From CAZQEZ01 sp964592475 (GTDB lineage: Bacteria; Bacteroidota; Bacteroidia; Cytophagales; Cyclobacteriaceae), in NCBI GenBank assembly GCA_964592475.1, contig CAZQEZ010000041.1:1-32840 (forward strand): a DNA stretch of 32,840 nucleotides, written 5' to 3'. A model generated the notes under the pieces. The model searched no databases, was not told where the DNA came from, and saw only the letters and a list, made by a program, of their open reading frames with translations. The translations under genes and the position numbers were made by a program. This document shows, piece after piece, positions 32,112 to 32,840 of this stretch. The stretch's first letter is position 1. Every line of letters starts with the position of its first letter.

Positions 32112-32534
32112 TCAATGAGTTTGAGTTACCATTTCTAAAGGTAAAAATTCTTTTCTTTCATGATAAAATATTTTTATATTAATATCAGAACGATTGTAGC
32201 GTTTATGCCACCAATCTTTCTTTAGAATAGCATTTATTTTATTTGATATTTCGGAAGATGTTATCATAATAACCTTATGATTTTCCTTATTTCTATTCCT
32301 GACAATTTTTGACCAACTGAATAATAACATTAAAAAACTTTCTATCTTTAAATCCTGAAAATCATTGATATTTATAATCCACTTGTTTACTTGACGGATT
32401 ATACTAAGATCCATAGCCAACTCCATGGATTCATTGTATTCTTGTAATTTTCCATTCTTATTAAAATTAATTTCCAGTGCATTTAATGAGTCATTGCAAA
32501 CAATTGTACAGATGCTATTTATAATCTTGTTCAT
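32112..32534 (-). CDS. SpoIIAA-like protein of unknown function
   Basis: 140 residues, soluble. The pattern of an N-terminal strand, a helix LQEYNESMELAMDLSIIRQV, the strand KWIININDFQDL, a helix and the strand HKVIMITSS resembles the SpoIIAA-like/STAS-like small proteins of Cytophagales, in which the second strand is often W-x-x-D/N followed by a turn. The C-terminal half (KKDWWHKRYNRSDINIKIFY) is basic and aromatic. It follows the gene at 32538-32825 with only 3 nt between them, so the two are co-transcribed. Partner and function unknown; the fold assignment is by eye. Confidence 0.65.
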   Translation of the reverse strand: MNKIINSICTIVCNDSLNALEINFNKNGKLQEYNESMELAMDLSIIRQVNKWIININDFQDLKIESFLMLLFSWSKIVRNRNKENHKVIMITSSEISNKINAILKKDWWHKRYNRSDINIKIFYHERKEFLPLEMVTQTH

Positions 32535-32537
32535 AAT

Positions 32538-32825
32538 TTAATAATTTACATCCTTCAACATTTTAAAACTAGACTCAATGCATAAATAAGGCTCTAAAAA
32601 CTTAATAGATCGAAAGCTTTTAATTTTGACAAATGGATTTTCTTCAGCACCTAACCCTCCGTACCATAACTCTACAAAAAAATTACCCACTGAATAAATT
32701 TCAGTAATATATCCAAAAACATTCCTTTCGCTTAAGAAAATACCATTAAAATAAGTTAGATTTAACTTTTCAGTCGAATCTAACCAATTAAAATAATATA
32801 TTGTTACTTTATCCGGTTTCACCAT
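32538..32825 (-). CDS. Small conserved protein, paralogue of the one at 14921-15172
   Basis: 95 residues. Start at the ATG at 32825 (MVKPDKVTIYYFNWL); an upstream start outside the window is not excluded because only 15 bases remain. It shares with the 83-residue protein at 14921-15172 the layout FF-x-E-(L/I)-W, a variable turn, F-rich strand and (F/L)-x-PYL helix. Co-transcribed with the SpoIIAA-like gene behind it. No function known; the pairing may indicate a small signalling or binding module. Confidence 0.65.
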   Translation of the reverse strand: MVKPDKVTIYYFNWLDSTEKLNLTYFNGIFLSERNVFGYITEIYSVGNFFVELWYGGLGAEENPFVKIKSFRSIKFLEPYLCIESSFKMLKDVNY

Positions 32826-32840
32826 TACAAAATTATCTGG

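Noticed and set aside
1..32840. CRISPR arrays, insertion sequences, prophage genes, tRNA or rRNA genes
   Set aside because: No regularly spaced repeats, transposase or integrase motifs, cloverleaf structures or rRNA signatures were recognised on reading the window.

Overview
The window looks like a chromosomal segment of a Bacteroidota bacterium, most likely Cytophagales. Pointers seen directly: AT-rich DNA, almost no Shine-Dalgarno sequences, several -7 boxes matching TAnnTTTG with TTG about 19-20 nt upstream, a 40-residue ribosomal protein THX, a Y_Y_Y/LuxR-type propeller regulator, a DUF2911 protein, and two paralogues of a small family I associate with Cytophagales. I see no insertion sequence, prophage, CRISPR array, tRNA or rRNA. 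Most of the window is ordinary housekeeping and small accessory genes.

Layout. 1-2118: 3' part of a membrane-anchored propeller regulator, interrupted by 100 Ns that are an unmerged contig overlap, not a real lesion. 2195-4587: a lipoprotein and a two-gene operon of secreted proteins of unknown function. 4641-7250: clpB. 7533-7889: a DUF433 antitoxin-like gene with a remnant of its toxin. 7897-9421: a type II pantothenate kinase and a DUF2911 protein. 9577-13760 (minus strand): rpsF-rpsR-rplI, then tyrS with a lipoprotein sulfatase 22 nt behind it. 13900-15172: a small unknown protein, a HIT hydrolase and another small unknown. 15515-18042: a Tat-exported Gfo/Idh/MocA oxidoreductase followed by a PmoA-like (DUF6807) lipoprotein, probably one sugar-processing operon. 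18261-24413: nadE, a convergent HAD phosphatase/mutase, then rpsTHX, a CYTH protein, a cupin, nadA and a U32 family protein on the plus strand. 24414-26975: a soluble PAS histidine kinase with a cysteine cluster, a polytopic membrane protein and a frameshifted small membrane-protein gene. 26972-29298: a GH15 glucoamylase/trehalase-like enzyme divergent from a DUF134 regulator. 29379-32825: thioesterase, unknown Cys/His protein, VOC protein, pgeF, a SpoIIAA-like protein and the second small paralogue.

The most interesting non-coding structure is the GH15/DUF134 divergent intergenic region. A motif containing TGAGCATA occurs three times there: once upstream of the GH15 -7 box, once exactly in the spacer of a canonical DUF134 promoter, and once over the DUF134 start codon. 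This suggests an autoregulated switch that also controls the neighbouring glycoside hydrolase. I did not find a clear, wholly new multi-gene system. The better leads are this switch, the CxC/His protein at 29849, the cysteine-rich PAS kinase, and the pair of unknown secreted proteins at 2990-4587.
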